This document shows, piece after piece, positions 11,560 through 23,616 of a stretch of 64,000 bases of DNA. The stretch's first letter is position 1. Every line of letters begins with the position of its first letter. Source of the DNA: Torreya grandis (Eukaryota; Streptophyta; Pinopsida; Cupressales; Taxaceae); contig JARHVA010002371.1 in NCBI GenBank assembly GCA_037957365.1, positions 1,488,001-1,552,000 of the forward strand. The letters are read 5' to 3'. A model generated the notes under the pieces. It was not told the DNA's origin. It saw only the letters and a program-made list of their open reading frames with translations, and searched no databases. Made by a program: the position numbers and the translations under genes.

Positions 11560-11960
11560 GAGCAGCCCTAGAAACTATATTTCGATGGTTTATTTACTGC
11601 ACATGGATTAGGGGTAGGCCTATTGTTTATTACACCACAAGATCTAATCCCTAAATCATTTAGAATCAATTTTCCTTGTAAAAACAACATGGCCAAGTAT
11701 GAAGCACTTGTTGCAAGACTTTGACAAGCCATGCATTAGAATATATCTCATCTCTAAGTTTATGGTGATTCTTAGTTAATCATTAATTAGGTCAAAGATC
11801 ATTTTTAGACAATAGATGAAAAGTTGGTTCCATATAAAGCCATTGTCAATACTCTTAAGCAACAAATTACCAATATTTAGTTTGAGCACATACCAAGGGA
11901 TAGTAACATAACTATAGATGCCATGGCTACTATTGGTTCTCTGATTTGATAAATAGATAA
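11560..11960 (+). pseudogene. E1 second RNase H (aRNH type, Tat hallmark)
   Basis: The frame reads LYFDGLFTAHGLGVGLLF, then NNMAKYEALVARL, VYGDS, and FEHIPRDSNITIDAMAT near 11880-11935. The D...E...D...D order (FDG, KYEAL, YGDS, R-x-x-N...DAMA) is that of the second, archaeal-like RNase H acquired by the Tat lineage. Several TAG/TAA stops interrupt it. Two RNase H domains before integrase separate E1 and E5 from other Ty3 lineages. Confidence 0.85.
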
Positions 11961-11999
11961 AGCTAGAGAGTATCAGTTCCTCATCAAGAATTTGTTAGC

Positions 12000-13316
12000 A
12001 CTAGCTCATGAACCTTCAATCGTCACCATGATTTGTGATATTATTAGCCCTAATTCTATCTAGTACTTAGACCTCTACAACTACCTTCATGACCATCTTC
12101 TTCCACCTAGGCTATCTCAAAAATAAATCAAATCCTTCATTCATCGTTCCACTCATTATAGTTTACTTGGATCCACCCTTTACCATCATAGTTTTGATGG
12201 AACTCTACTTTGTTGTTTAACTTTGACAGAGTCTACATTAACATTAAGAGAAGTTCATGAAGGAGTATGTGACACTCATTCTAGTGGGGTAGTCCTATCC
12301 AAAAATCTCTTTCATATTGGTTATTATTGGCCCATAATGGATGTAAATGCTGTTGCGTATGTAAAAAATTGTGGCAAATGTCAATGACATGCTAATCTGA
12401 TTCATTCCATAACAAAAACTCTAAAATTGATGTTGACACCATAGCCATTTTCTCAATGGGGACTTGACCTCATTTAAAAGATCAACCCCACTTCATCTAA
12501 TGGCCATAACAATATCCTTACCACCACTAAATATTTCACTAACTGGGTTAAATCTATACCCCTCACTTATGTGACTAAAAAGTAAATTTCCAAAGTCATT
12601 TTCAGCCATCTCATTTCCCACTATGATATCCCCTCTGACATTATATATTATAATTGAGGATCATTCAAGAACAAGGATGTAGACTAGTTATGTACTGCAT
12701 ATAACATCACACAACATTTTTCTATAACATATTATCCTCAAGGTAATGGCCAAGCTAAGTCATCCAAAAAAACCATTGTCAATATTCTCAAAAAGATTGT
12801 TAATGATGTCGATCATGATTGGCACTTTTAGATATTCCTTACCCTTTGGGCATATCATACTAATCATCATACTCCCAAAAGATCCACTCCATACTTGTTT
12901 ATCGTATTGAAGCCATCCTTCCCATTAAGGTTTAATTACCTTTACTATTCATATCTTTTAAGCATGTCCTAGAAAATCATGAATATCGAGTAGCTTGCCT
13001 ACAAGAGCTAGACCTACTTGATGAGAAACACACAACTGTGCTCAATAATTTTCAAGCATATCAAAAATGACTCAAAGGCCACTATAATCAGCATGTTAAG
13101 TATAGAACATTTAAACTTGGTGATCTTGTTCATAAATAAAACTAAGAGAATACCATGATTGAGAAGAAGCATAAAGGGAAATTCAAACCAAACTGGATAG
13201 GGTCTTTCATCATTACTACAGATTATGGATCAGGAGCATATAGGCTTGCCACACATGATAGAGGTAAACTTCTTAGGCTAATGAATATTATTCATCTCAA
13301 TCAGTACTATGCTTGA
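12000..13316 (+). pseudogene. E1 integrase
   Basis: The HHCC zinc domain reads VHEGVCDTHSSG...NLFHIGYYWPIM, then YVKNCGKCQ (12250-12385). The core follows with QWGLDLI, TKYFTNWVKSIPL, a degraded middle, then YPQGNGQAKSSKKTIVNILK near 12730-12790. The C-terminal block has GKFKPNWIGSFIITTDYGSG, then YRLATHDRGK and a NIIHLNQYYA end at about 13315, the GPY/F-like end of plant Ty3 integrase. It inserts the cDNA. Many stops and at least one frame break after 12900. Confidence 0.9.
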
Positions 13317-13641
13317 GTGTTAAGGTGTATTATCTAGAAAGACCATTTTAGTTATGCCATTTTATCACTATTCTTCTTTGTATAAATACCATCCTTATTC
13401 ATCCTCTTCATTGTATCCACTTTCTGCTTCCATTCTATCAACCCAGTGTGTTTTAAAGCTTAGCTCATTTGACCTTGGTTTTTGCCATTCATTATGTAGT
13501 TTCAGCATTAAGGTATCTAATTAGTTTCATTAGTTGGTTCAAGTATTTCAAATAGAGATTGTATTTTAGGATAGTGTGATAAAAGTTTTGGTAGTTGCAT
13601 CCTTCATTTGTTATTCCTTTCTTACCACTGATCTTGCTACT

Positions 13642-13722
13642 AATTATAACCATATTTGGGAAAATTAATACTATTGATCTATGCTATTGTGTCCTGGTTA
13701 TAACTACCTATGGGAAAACTAC
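13642..13722 (+). repeat. DYNHLWEN motif cluster 1 in E1 (2 copies)
   Basis: Copies at about 13642-13669 and 13695-13722 translate in the same frame as NYNHIWEN and GYNYLWEN, about 53 bp apart. The DNA core is RATTATAACCACCTATGGGAA. Related copies are at 15241-15443 and, in reverse, in E2. Confidence 0.65.
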
Positions 13723-13927
13723 AGACAACATTAAGCCTTGATGTACCAACTTTCCACTTCCTATGTCACACTATGCCTTGTTACCAACTATGCCTGTTTT
13801 GTTTGAATTAACTACTACACTAGTCAAATTTATCCACTATAAGGTGGAACTATAGTGACTTGAGGTCCTACTCTAGGACTATGTAGGTATCACTTAATAC
13901 TTGTTGAAGTCAGCTCAGTCATGCAAT

Positions 13928-14244
13928 CCATGCTCTCACTATTTTATGATTAACTTAAGCGATGCTCTCATCATTTTGTGAGTAACCTAAGCCACGCTCT
14001 CACTATTTTTTGAGCAACCTAAGCCATGATCTCATCATTTTATGATCAACCTCAACCACACTCTCACTATTTTTTGAGTAACCTAAGCCATGCTCTTACC
14101 ATTTTTCAAGTAACCTAAACCATGCTCTTATTATTTATGAGAAAACTAAGCCATGCTCTTACCATTTTGCGAGTAACCTATGTTTTAATATTCTCACCAT
14201 TTTATGAGCAACCTAAGTTTGAATGCTCTTATTTTTTTGTGAGC
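13928..14244 (+). repeat. 32-bp tandem array in E1 3' region, about 9.5 units
   Basis: Units start at 13928, 13960, 13992, 14024, 14056, 14088, 14120, 14151 and 14183, with a partial unit to 14244. Most are exactly 32 bp; one is 31 and one 35. Consensus begins CCATGCTCTCACCATTTT and ends GAGTAACCTAAG. E2 has little more than one unit of the same sequence, in reverse, at about 22225-22280, so the array grew from a single ancestral unit in the E1 branch. Confidence 0.88.
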
Positions 14245-15240
14245 TTGAACCATTTAGTGTCTCATCATTCTTGATTGAGTTAAGATACTCCAAAATAATT
14301 CCAAAAACATTTGAAAAATCGTTAGAAAAGAACAAAAACATTGACCACTTCTTTGCCTTAAGGATTCTGGGAACCCTTACTAAGTTACAAGTAAATTACT
14401 TGTCATTTTGTTTCCCCATCCCTTTTGGCCTTTTTCTCTCATGCACTTTCTATTTTTCAAGACCATTCCTCTTCTTCTATCACATCCATTCTATTTGTTT
14501 TCACTAGTTATCACATTCTTCCCATTCCTTGGGAGAATGACATTTGGCTTGAAGTTTTTTATTAGATATTACATCCATGGAACTATGTAGGCAATGTCCA
14601 CTTGCCTAGTGCATATGGAGATAGCTTGGATAACCCCTTCCTTTTATTCTATTCCCCCATTTTGTTCATTTTTTAAGTTGTTGCCTATTTTCTAGGGGTA
14701 ATGTTCATAGGGTTTCTATTGCATTTTTTGTTTGTTTGTTTATGCTTATTTTGTTTGTGTCTACTTATTTGTTTGATTTTAGCACTATTGCCTTTATTTT
14801 GTTTATGTGTGTTCATTGGGTTATTCCTTGCCCAAAATTACACTTAAATCCATCCATATTCATATGTTTACATTATCATCATGGTTTCTATCATTGGTGC
14901 ATTGTTTTCTATTGCATATTAGATTATGGGAGTCAGTCCTTATGCAAATTTTCGCCAAGTCCTCATGATGTTATACCATGATGCCTACCAATATGTGTTA
15001 CAAAAAACCTCATCTTCAAGAAGTTTATTAAGCAATTGTGGCATCTCTTTAGCACTGACATCTTGATTCTATCCTAATCATATCCCAAATAGAGTAATTA
15101 AACATGAAATAATTTTAATCTTTATTAGTTCAGATGAGCATCTCCCTACTAGTAGGTTTTTCCAAATCATCATTATCTTTAGTGTTATGTTGTCATCATC
15201 CTCAACCATGTTTATCATGTTTTCTATAATCAGGGTCCAG

Positions 15241-15443
15241 TGATTATAACCGCTTATGGGTAAATCATTGCACACTATCCCACCTACATTTCTCAATGAT
15301 TATAACCACCTTTAGGCAAATCATTATGTTATCACCACTTTACTTTTTTTGCCTATATAGGGTATGTTATTATCTTGTTTGTCTATTCTAACTGGGGCAG
15401 CTCCATCTTCTCAATGATCATAAATGCCTTTGGGCAAATCATT
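15241..15443 (+). repeat. DYNHLWEN motif cluster 2 in E1 (3 copies)
   Basis: Copies at about 15241-15268, 15298-15325 and 15416-15443 translate as SDYNRLWVNHC, NDYNHL-stop-ANHY and NDHKCLWANHC. A further worn copy may lie near 15530 (HNDFDYF). Spacing is 57-118 bp. Confidence 0.65.
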
Positions 15444-15768
15444 GTGTTATCATACCACGTTGCCACTATCGGGGTACATTGTTTAGAACACCTTTGAGCA
15501 AACTATTATGCACTATCTCACTTGCATTCATAATGATTTTGACTACTTTTTTAGTATCATTATGTTTTCACCCCATCATCTTTCCTTTCTTTGGTCCCCT
15601 CATTTCACTTCTTTATTTATTAGGAACTATTTGTCGACCTGCTTGTGCCAACCATTCCCTCGAAGGGGCATCATACAGTTAGTTTATCATCATTGTAGTT
15701 GTAGGCATACATGACCTTTTCATTCTTTGAGAAGATGTTACTATTCTTATATCTTACAATGCCTTCCT

Positions 15769-15782
15769 AAATAAGGGCAAAT
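15769..15782 (+). other. E1 polypurine tract
   Basis: AAATAAGGGCAAAT lies directly before the 3' LTR. E2 has AAATAGGGGCAGA at the same place on its minus strand. This primes plus-strand DNA synthesis. Confidence 0.7.
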
Positions 15783-16952
15783 CGTAGAAACCTGAATCTA
15801 GCCATCAATAACCTCCAATCAAGATTTTGACCAACTTCTACCTAAAATGCACAATTTAGCCTAAAAACACTAAAACATGCTAAATGATGTGAAACTAACA
15901 TATTCAAGTGCCAGTTTTGCCTAGGGTATCCCTAAATGGGGCAATGTAATTTATGGGCCAACTAACTTTGATTAGTTCATTTCAAGTCAAAATGCCAATT
16001 TTTTACCTAGGTGCTTTGGATTTCTCTTTCCTATCAAATTTATTACACAAGACATGTGCCTTCATTATTTGTTGTTGGTAACATCCTAAATGGGATAACA
16101 GATCCAATGCATCTGACATGGACTTCCAATTCTAATCCAGTCAAATTTTAGACCAATAATAAGGCATTTTGATCAATTTGAGTAATTTGTGCACAAAATG
16201 TTTAAGCATGTTTAAGAGATAATTAATCCAAATCAAGGCCTAATCAATAATTCCATATAAACTTATTGAATACTTGTTTTTATAAATGAATATCAAATAT
16301 CTACATCATCAGGTGACCTCATTTCTTGGGAAGACATCCCTAGGCCATAAATGCCACAAATATCATGATTCATGCCTCTCATACCTCATCAAAGCCCTCC
16401 ATGCCTCTTAATGATTCCTCTATACTAAATATTGATGAGCCTATTTATGGATGTTAATTACATAATTGGATTAATCCTTAGCCACACATCTCAATCTTAA
16501 GATAGATAATTCAGGTTGATTCAGATCAACCTCAAAAATTTATAAATAGAGAGGCTATGAACATAATTTCTAAGCTATTTTGGTGTAAAGTTATCATGAT
16601 CAAATATCTTCAAAGTCTTGATAATTAGTGTTACCATGTCAAATTGATTCCAAGCCAAGCCACAAGCCAAAGGTGCCAAGGAGAGATTGATGTAGCTAAG
16701 CTTCCATTGCTAAGGACTTCATGAGCTCAAGCTGAGCAAGCCACTACAACAAGCATTTTGGAGCATCCAAAGAAGGTAAAAGAGGTTTATTTTTCATTTT
16801 AGTTGTATTTTTTATTCATGTTTGTTAACTAAGCTCTCCCTAGTGTCTAGGCGTAGAGATGTTATGCTAGTTAGTGTGTTTCTTTCATTTTGTTTTCATT
16901 TTGGAACTAACACCATACTAACCATCCTCCCTTGAGTCAAATTACTAGATCA
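15783..16952 (+). repeat. E1 3' LTR
   Basis: Starts CGTAGAAACCTGAATC (TG decayed to CG) and ends CTAGATCA, 1170 bp. It aligns with 1-1023 from 15929 onward. TATA box at 16541-16550. It is close in plan to the E2 LTR (TGTAGACACC start, ATCA end). Confidence 0.92.
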
Positions 16953-19682
16953 CAAAATTGTCCTTAGAGTTTTCAATCTTCCCTTTGGTTCACTTTCCTT
17001 GTGTTGTCTCATGAATATCACATCTATATTGAAACACTTATGTTATAACCTCTTAGGACTTTGAAGTTGGTTTGTAGGTCTTGTTTCTTAGTGAAAGAAG
17101 TATGATGATCTTATGGAAAACCTTCTGGTGTATCACCCCCTTAGATTAGTTCCATTTCATGCAAATTTATATCTCTTTTCCTACAAGCAACTAGTTAAGT
17201 AGGTGATAATCATTTCAAAGTATATTTAGGGAGCTAGCCCTTAAATCTAGAGGTTTACTTCTACTATAGGTAAACCCACATACCTAGAAGTATTCCCATG
17301 TTGCCCAAATCTAGAGGATGATTGAAAAACCTCCTCTAGGGTGCAATATTTGGTGACAATAGGTCCCAGAGATTGAAGGAGAATAGAGGGTGTACATTAT
17401 ATCATTAGAATGCCTATGTAGATGCATTTGCATAGACAGTTCATCAATTGGGATAATGAGTCACAAAATATGCCTCTCATAGACCAAATTTTTGTCTCTT
17501 AAAAGACATTTGGATATGAAATAAACTCACCATCATGTTTCAATCATCCCAAGTGCCACATAATCCTTCAGGGGCTGTTAAGATGGATCACCTATGTAAC
17601 TATAAGAGCTGATGAGAATTATCTCAGGGGGAGTGTTTTTTATATACACATGTTATGAAAACATGATTTGTCTACAATTGTGAGAAAATGTCTTTCTAAT
17701 TTATTTATTTGAGTCTCTTTTAATATAACTCTATAATAATGGTCATTTGTGGACATTATCAAAATTTAGTTATTTCTTCTTTTTTAATGAAATTTGTGAT
17801 AATGCTAAGAAACCATCACGTAAATCAATAATCATCACATAGATGTTCATGACAAACTGACTTCATTGTACTCATTAAAACATCAATACATAAATTTCAT
17901 GAAAGTTAAACATTTGAACTATCTGTGAATATTTTCAACAAATAATAATGACATATTTAAGAAGTAAATATGTATACATGAATTATAAAAATGTATGATT
18001 CACATGTAAATATGTCAAATAATATAGTTGTGTATGTAAATTATGTCATAATGACATAAAAACTAGGACATGTATCATGATACAGTCTAGACCATAACAT
18101 GTACATATACAAAATGTAGAATATAGGCATATAATGTAGGCCATATTGACATATAAAATAGGTTGTACCTACATCTATATCCCTAACACAACAACTAGAT
18201 CTCTTTATCGTCACTACCTCTATATAAATTATGCTTCTTCATTATAGATGTAGAACCAGGGGTGTTGCATGACTCAATATGGGGAGAAAATCTCCTCTCA
18301 ACATGTGAAGTATCTAATGTCTCTTATAAAAAATCAAAAAAAATTGGCGTCTAAAAAACATATGAAATATAAATTTTAATTCATTAAAATGATATATTAA
18401 AAATTAGATAGTTGCCATGAATAAAATTTTGAAACAAGGTGATTCTAGACTCACTGTATGCCACCTATATGGTTTTCTTAGGTTGTGTGACCACAAATAT
18501 ATCTGTGATGGAGAATACTATGGGCATACATATATCCTTGAATCTATATGTGCAAAAAATACAAATATGACATAAGTATCATTTTTTGAAGCTAAAAAAA
18601 AAATTTACTATGTGTTCTCACTAGTCTATGTCTCTAAATTAGGTGTTGCAAGGGAGATAGTGGATGTTGTTTTGATCCATGTGGGGTGATCATATCATAT
18701 TTCATCATCTATAAAACCAAAAAAAATATGATCATGTAAATTTTTGATAAAAAAAATTCAATAACCTCTAAGTATCTTCAGATTGTAAGATAATTTTTTC
18801 TAGTCGGTCTTGCTTTGCACCAATAAGTGACCTTCTAATTGACTCACCATGCATGATTTTTTTAGATGCCTAGAACTAAGAAAGTTATTAATATCATAAT
18901 GAACCAACCAAATAGTAATAATAACTACAAGAATTATTTAAATGAATACATGTGATTGCAAGCATAGATATGTGGTTGGTAACACAAGAATCACAATAGG
19001 GAATTTTTTTGTGATCAAATTACATCAAATAAATCTTGTGTTGATATAATTTTTTCTACATTAAACCAAGATCATATTTATTTTGGATTAAGATAAAAAT
19101 GTGAGATAGTAATGTTATCAAATAAATAAACTCACGCACAATTTTAAATTTGGAATAAATGTAACATCTTATAGAGTTACAAGTTTTTAAGGAAATACTT
19201 CTTGAAAATGAAACACACATATGCTACACTATGAGAGTGTTTCAACTAGGATACTATGCTTATGACAAATGCATAGCTATAAAAATAATAAAATTCAAGA
19301 AGTACACTAATTAGATAAATATATATCACTAAAAAACTAAAATTTAGGAATAATACACCAAGTTGTGATTTAACATTAAATACAAACTTTTATGTAATTT
19401 GTAACTTTCCAAACCCAAGTGTAGGGTACCGTTGTGCTGATTGTAGCCTCAAAAAAAGAATATAAGGTAGTTAAGGTACATAAGATATTAGTTATCATAT
19501 ATATAATCAAAAAATAAAAATTTAAGTCAAATATTAATCAATTAATTAAACATATACTAAAAAATAAACTTCATATTCTTTTACATACATAAAAAACTTT
19601 AATTAAAATTAAACTTGTCTGTCAAATATATACAATGAAATAGATAAGTCCTATGTAACATGATAATGTGTGTTAAAGGGAG
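16953..19682. other. Unassigned AT-rich sequence
   Basis: No domain recognised on either strand over 2.7 kb. A GGGGGAGTG string at 17620-17628 resembles the purine tract that precedes Copia 3' LTRs, but no LTR pair was found. Two blocks near 18180-18370 and 18620-18780 look like diverged copies of one another (shared GGTGTTGCA, CATGTG...GGGG and AATCAAAAAAAAT pieces), in tandem about 430 bp apart. Origin unknown. Confidence 0.4.
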
Positions 19683-19945
19683 GTGGTGAAGTAACTACAG
19701 ATGGTATAAAGTATGTTATGCTAGTGTCATGAGGTGTTGGAACATCTACAAGTGACATAAACTCTAGCATGCTAGTCTCTTGAGCTTCTGAAGAAACTCT
19801 AGATGGCATATACTCAAGCATGCTGGTGTCTTAAGGTATTGAAGAAACTATAGATTAAATATAATGTTTTGTATTACTATCTATAGATGTTGAAGCTAAT
19901 ATAAATGTCATAGATTGTTGGGTACTAGTGTGATGCACAAATGTA
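19683..19945 (-). repeat. 51-bp (17-codon) minisatellite, five units, coding-type
   Basis: Five units of about 51 bp lie end to end just left of E2. In reverse complement each unit keeps one frame, with cores such as DTSMLEYMPSRVSS, ETSMLEFMSLVDV and DTSITYFIPSVVTS. Period divisible by three plus frame conservation suggests it once coded. On the far side of E2 (29460-29700, minus strand) a Ser/Thr-rich frame may be the upstream part of the same broken gene. Family not recognised. Confidence 0.6.
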
Positions 19946-19958
19946 GGTCTAGTTTATA

Positions 19959-20999
19959 TCATCATAGGAATATACAAAGGGAGGTTAGTAATATGTTAGT
20001 TCAAGTAATAAAACTCAAATAAAAACACTAAAACTTTCACTCCAAGACTAGAACATAGGGAGAGATTAGTAACAAAAGGTGAAAGAAAGCACAACTAAAA
20101 TGTAAAAGATAAAAAATCCTTTACCTTCTTTGGGAGCTCCAAATGCTTTGTTGACTGGGTTGATCATCTTGTGCATCAAAGAGTCTTTGCAAAATGAATC
20201 TTGTTGTCTCCTTATCTCCTTAGCACCATTATTTTTGATGTGGCTTATTGTAGCTTGGGTCATATTTTGGAATTATAACATTGCTTACAACAAAATACCT
20301 TATGTTTCTCTCCAAATTTACATTATAACTTTGGATTATAAGAGCTTAAAAATTCAAGAGACATGGCATTATATTTATAGCCTAAGGATTTAAATCCAAC
20401 TAAGGTGAGTCAAGGTAGAGTTTAAACATGGTATGGGTTCAAACCTAACCTATGTGAGTCAAATATAACCCCAATAGAGTTAATAATTTTCAGGTAATTA
20501 TGTTTTTTAATGAATAAGCATGGGTCTCCAAAATATATATTTTAGGATATTTTCAAAGAGATTCACAAATCATAAAGGTAATGATGGTAGGCTAGGATAT
20601 TTTGAATTTTTGAATTTCTTTTTTTAGAATTTCATTAATTGCACATGGATATTTCAACTAAGAATTTAATTTGGTTTAGATTGTTAATTAATTTTGATTA
20701 TCATTTTAGCATTTACAAAATTTGATTTAAGTGTGCAAGTGCCCTACTTAATAGGTCCATAGGCCAAATTGACTATTGTGATGCCACAAGATGATTATGG
20801 ATGAATCTATGAGAGATTATTATTATATACAGTAAGATACCCCAATTAGGGATGTCTCAATGTGATTCTAAGCTTTGATGAATGATGAAAAAGCAAATTT
20901 GAGACGTTCAATGATTCCTAGGCTTAATTTATAATGGTTGGTAGGAATCAATCTGAAGTTTAGTTGAAGTCTAGTTATGGCTAGTTTTAGGTGTCTATA
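19959..20999 (-). repeat. E2 3' LTR
   Basis: Read on the minus strand it starts TATAGACACCTAAAACTAGC (TG decayed to TA) and ends CCTATGATGA. It aligns over its length with 28410-29453, including a TATA box in reverse (ATATTTATAG, 20371-20380). Confidence 0.9.
20371..20380 (-). promoter_or_regulatory. TATA box of E2 3' LTR
   Basis: Minus strand CTATAAATAT. The other LTR has GGCTATAAATAC at about 28822-28833. Confidence 0.55.
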
Positions 21000-21000
21000 G

Positions 21001-21015
21001 TCTGCCCCTATTTTT
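21001..21015 (-). other. E2 polypurine tract
   Basis: On the minus strand AAAAATAGGGGCAGA directly precedes the 3' LTR. It matches E1's tract AAATAAGGGCAAAT. Confidence 0.75.
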
Positions 21016-21267
21016 GGAATATGTTGCAATCTATAGACACAATAACATTTTCTCAATTAATGAAATAGGCCATTAATAAATGAAAGAAGAAGAAGATCCA
21101 AAGAATGTTTGGGAAGCTTATAATGACGCCCCATCAATGGAGTGGCCAACATAGATGATGATGGATGGTCCCTTGAAAAGAAGCAAGAAGAATAATGAAA
21201 TTAACCCATGGGTGAGATTAATCCAATCAAAAGAATGCTTGCATGAATTGATTTAAAAAGAGGTATT

Positions 21268-21411
21268 TATTTTCCCATTGGTGGTTATAATCAGTAAAAA
21301 ATGTTGAGACATTAATTTTCCCAAAGGTGGTTATAATCAGTGGCATAGGCATATACCCTAGTTAGGGCTAATGAGTCAAAATAATGATTTTCCCATAGGT
21401 GGTTATAATCA
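21268..21411 (-). repeat. DYNHLWEN motif cluster in E2 (3 copies)
   Basis: Reading leftwards on the minus strand the copies are LNDYNHLWENHYF (about 21411-21384), TDYNHLWEN (about 21340-21312) and TDYNHQWENKY (about 21293-21268). The first two share a frame; a one-base shift precedes the third. The DNA core GATTATAACCACC is exact in all three. Confidence 0.7.
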
Positions 21412-22224
21412 TTAAGATGACCTAGAATAAAAAATGATTTTTTGATTTTTCCCCTAATATGGAAAATTAGAAATCATAACTCAAGGATATAACTTATTAT
21501 AAAGATTAAAGATGAATAGGCACAAACCTAGAGGTGACAATCTAATGATTGAAGAAGCCACAAATAACTAGACATATGAAGATGCATAAAGTAATGAATA
21601 GAATAATAAGAATTATTCAATAGAAATGATTTTATTATACCTACCAATACAAAGATGATCATCCTTATTAGCATTGATATGACTAGAATGGTCAAAGGGA
21701 TGATTTGATCAAGGAGGGTGGGAGAATTTCCCAATGTTACCAAAGAAAAACTTTTGTAGCTCCATTGATTGTAAGACTTCCCAAGATAATTTTTACTATA
21801 GCATGTGATGGTATGCATCATAATATAAAACACCATGTTAACATATCTAAAATATACATAAGGATTGACTCTCGATCTAATAAATAATTAAAAACAATGT
21901 ACCAATGATAAAAACCATAATGTTGACATATGAATATGGATAGACTCAAGAATAATGTGCAAGGAATCACCCATTGAACATATATAGATTGATTCAAATC
22001 ACAATACTAAAAACAAAAAAACAAACAACTAAGCAAAAAACCACATAATTTTTTTGAAAGTAAAATCAAAAGAAAGCATCCTAACAATGGATTTTCCCCA
22101 ATAGGACAAATCGAGGATGACTAACTAGGCTTAGATAAGACATATGTTTTTGGATTTTAAAATTTTTGAATGTTTTTGGAATTTTGAGACATCTTAACTC
22201 ATTAGAGATTGACAAGATACCAAT

Positions 22225-22280
22225 TTTAAAATGGGTAAGAGCGTTAGCTTAGGTTTCTCACAAAATGGTGAAAGTGTATG
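22225..22280 (-). repeat. Single E1-type 32-bp unit in E2
   Basis: Minus strand reads CACCATTTTGTGAGAAACCT, then AAGCTAACGCTCTTACC. That is little more than one unit of the array at 13928-14244. Confidence 0.75.
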
Positions 22281-22493
22281 GAAAAGAGGGACTAAGCTGA
22301 CCTCAACATGAATCAAGCACAACCTACATAGTCCCATTAGGACTTTAAGTCACAATATTTCCTCCAACAAAAAAGGTTGTGAGAACCAACCAGGTAGCAA
22401 CAAATTCACAAATTAAATAAAAAAGAAAAGAAAATGATAATAATAATAATAATGACAAGGTAATGTCGAAATACATGGTAAATGTGTTAGTCC

Positions 22494-22568
22494 TAATTTG
22501 CCCATAGGTATTTATAATTAGTAACACAAGGTGGGATAACGATTTTACCATAGTTGTTCATAATCAGT
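22494..22568 (-). repeat. DYNHLWEN motif pair in E2 (worn)
   Basis: Minus-strand readings are TDYEQLW-stop-NRY (about 22568-22541) and TNYKYLWAN (about 22521-22495). Confidence 0.55.
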
Positions 22569-23616
22569 GGCACCAGTCGAATGTAAATGAAAGAAAACTC
22601 TCCAAATCCATTGTCACACTATTTTATAGACTATCATTTAAACATAAAATTCAAAAATTATTGAAACTAGATCAAAATCCCCTAATGGAAGGTGTGGGAA
22701 GAACTTGGATAAAAAAAGGGGTAGGTACGATGGCTAAAAATAGTTTTTGGTCTAATAGAGATGGCATGGTCAGATGACATAGGGTATTATTTAGGACAAT
22801 GTTGGTATGCAGATTGGGTAAAATGGTAAGAGGGTTTTCCCTAAGTGGCAAGGTAAGGTACATGATAGGTTATGGAATAATGGCAAGGGAATGGAAAAAT
22901 AAAAATGATGAGGTATATGGTAAAAGACAATGGCAAGGGTATGGTTTTTGTCAAGTGTAAAATGTATGGTTTTTATTTTTAGCAAGGTAAATGTTTTTAT
23001 TATTATTACTGATGTGGAGATGCACATCTTGATTAGCATATGATACAACTAGAATAGTCAATCATGTAAATTTCTATCCCACACCACTTCTAAATAGATG
23101 CTCTGTCAAGAACTTATTGTAGATTTGAATGGCAAGAATGTTTTTTTGATCTTCATTGGTCATTGATTCTATTTCCTCTAATCATCAAGACAAGGTATCT
23201 TTGTAGCCTCTATAAAGGAAAGTATGATCAAGAATGGTAAATACAAATAATTAATGGATGATAAGTCTGAATTAGAAATGTAAAAGTGGATGATAATGGA
23301 ATGTATAATGGTTGGTAAATAAATGAATATCAATATTTGTAGGCACACAAAATGTTGTTGATTCTAGATTCAACATAATTTTGTGTCTAGTGGGGCTAAA
23401 GGATTCTAAATATGCTCTCAATAGGACCACTAGATTTTTTTTTGTTTGGGCCTGAGAGTAGCTACCATCTGATTATGTTGTAGATTGGAAGCTGTATTGA
23501 TTTCATCTTTGATAATGTCTTCATAAAATAGTGAAGAAATGTTATGCTTAACTATTAGTTCCTTGATGAGGTTCTTACCAATGAAGTTATCTTGATTGTC
23601 CCATAACACCTTTGAG

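Larger units (their letters stand above)
13317..15782 (+). other. E1 3' region between integrase and 3' LTR
   Basis: About 2.5 kb without gag or pol. It holds five copies of a GATTATAACCACCTATGGG-type motif in two clusters and a 32-bp tandem array between them (annotated separately). The pieces between motifs read as scraps of one or more frames; short open runs at 14223-14507 and 15479-15682 carry no recognised domain. Long 3' regions with tandem repeats are characteristic of Tat elements. Confidence 0.7.
1..16952 (+). mobile_element. E1: Ty3/Gypsy Tat-lineage LTR retrotransposon, decayed
   Basis: Two direct LTR copies (1-1023 and 15783-16952) bracket about 14.8 kb. The order inside is primer site, long leader, gag, protease, G-patch-like linker, reverse transcriptase, RNase H, a second RNase H, integrase, long 3' region, polypurine tract. 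RT before integrase makes it Ty3/Gypsy, and a second RNase H after the usual one is the hallmark of the Tat lineage (Ogre and relatives). Many in-frame stops, mostly C-to-T or G-to-A types, mark it as an old non-coding copy. The left LTR lacks its first ~146 bp because the window begins inside it, so target duplications cannot be checked. Confidence 0.93.
21016..23439 (-). other. E2 3' region
   Basis: It carries five copies of the DYNHLWEN motif (21268-21411 and 22494-22568) and one E1-type 32-bp unit (22225-22280). The rest shows short open runs in several frames with no domain. In minus orientation this corresponds to E1's integrase-to-LTR region. Confidence 0.6.

Noticed and set aside
13928..14244. 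Regular repeats that might suggest a CRISPR-like array
   Set aside because: Units are directly adjacent with no unique spacers, and the setting is a plant retrotransposon.
15479..15714. Two overlapping hydrophobic ORFs before the E1 3' LTR
   Set aside because: They are pyrimidine-rich, overlap worn motif copies, have no counterpart in E2 and no domain.
17600..17640. GGGGGAGTG string as a Copia polypurine tract
   Set aside because: No LTR follows it and no Copia pol was found upstream.
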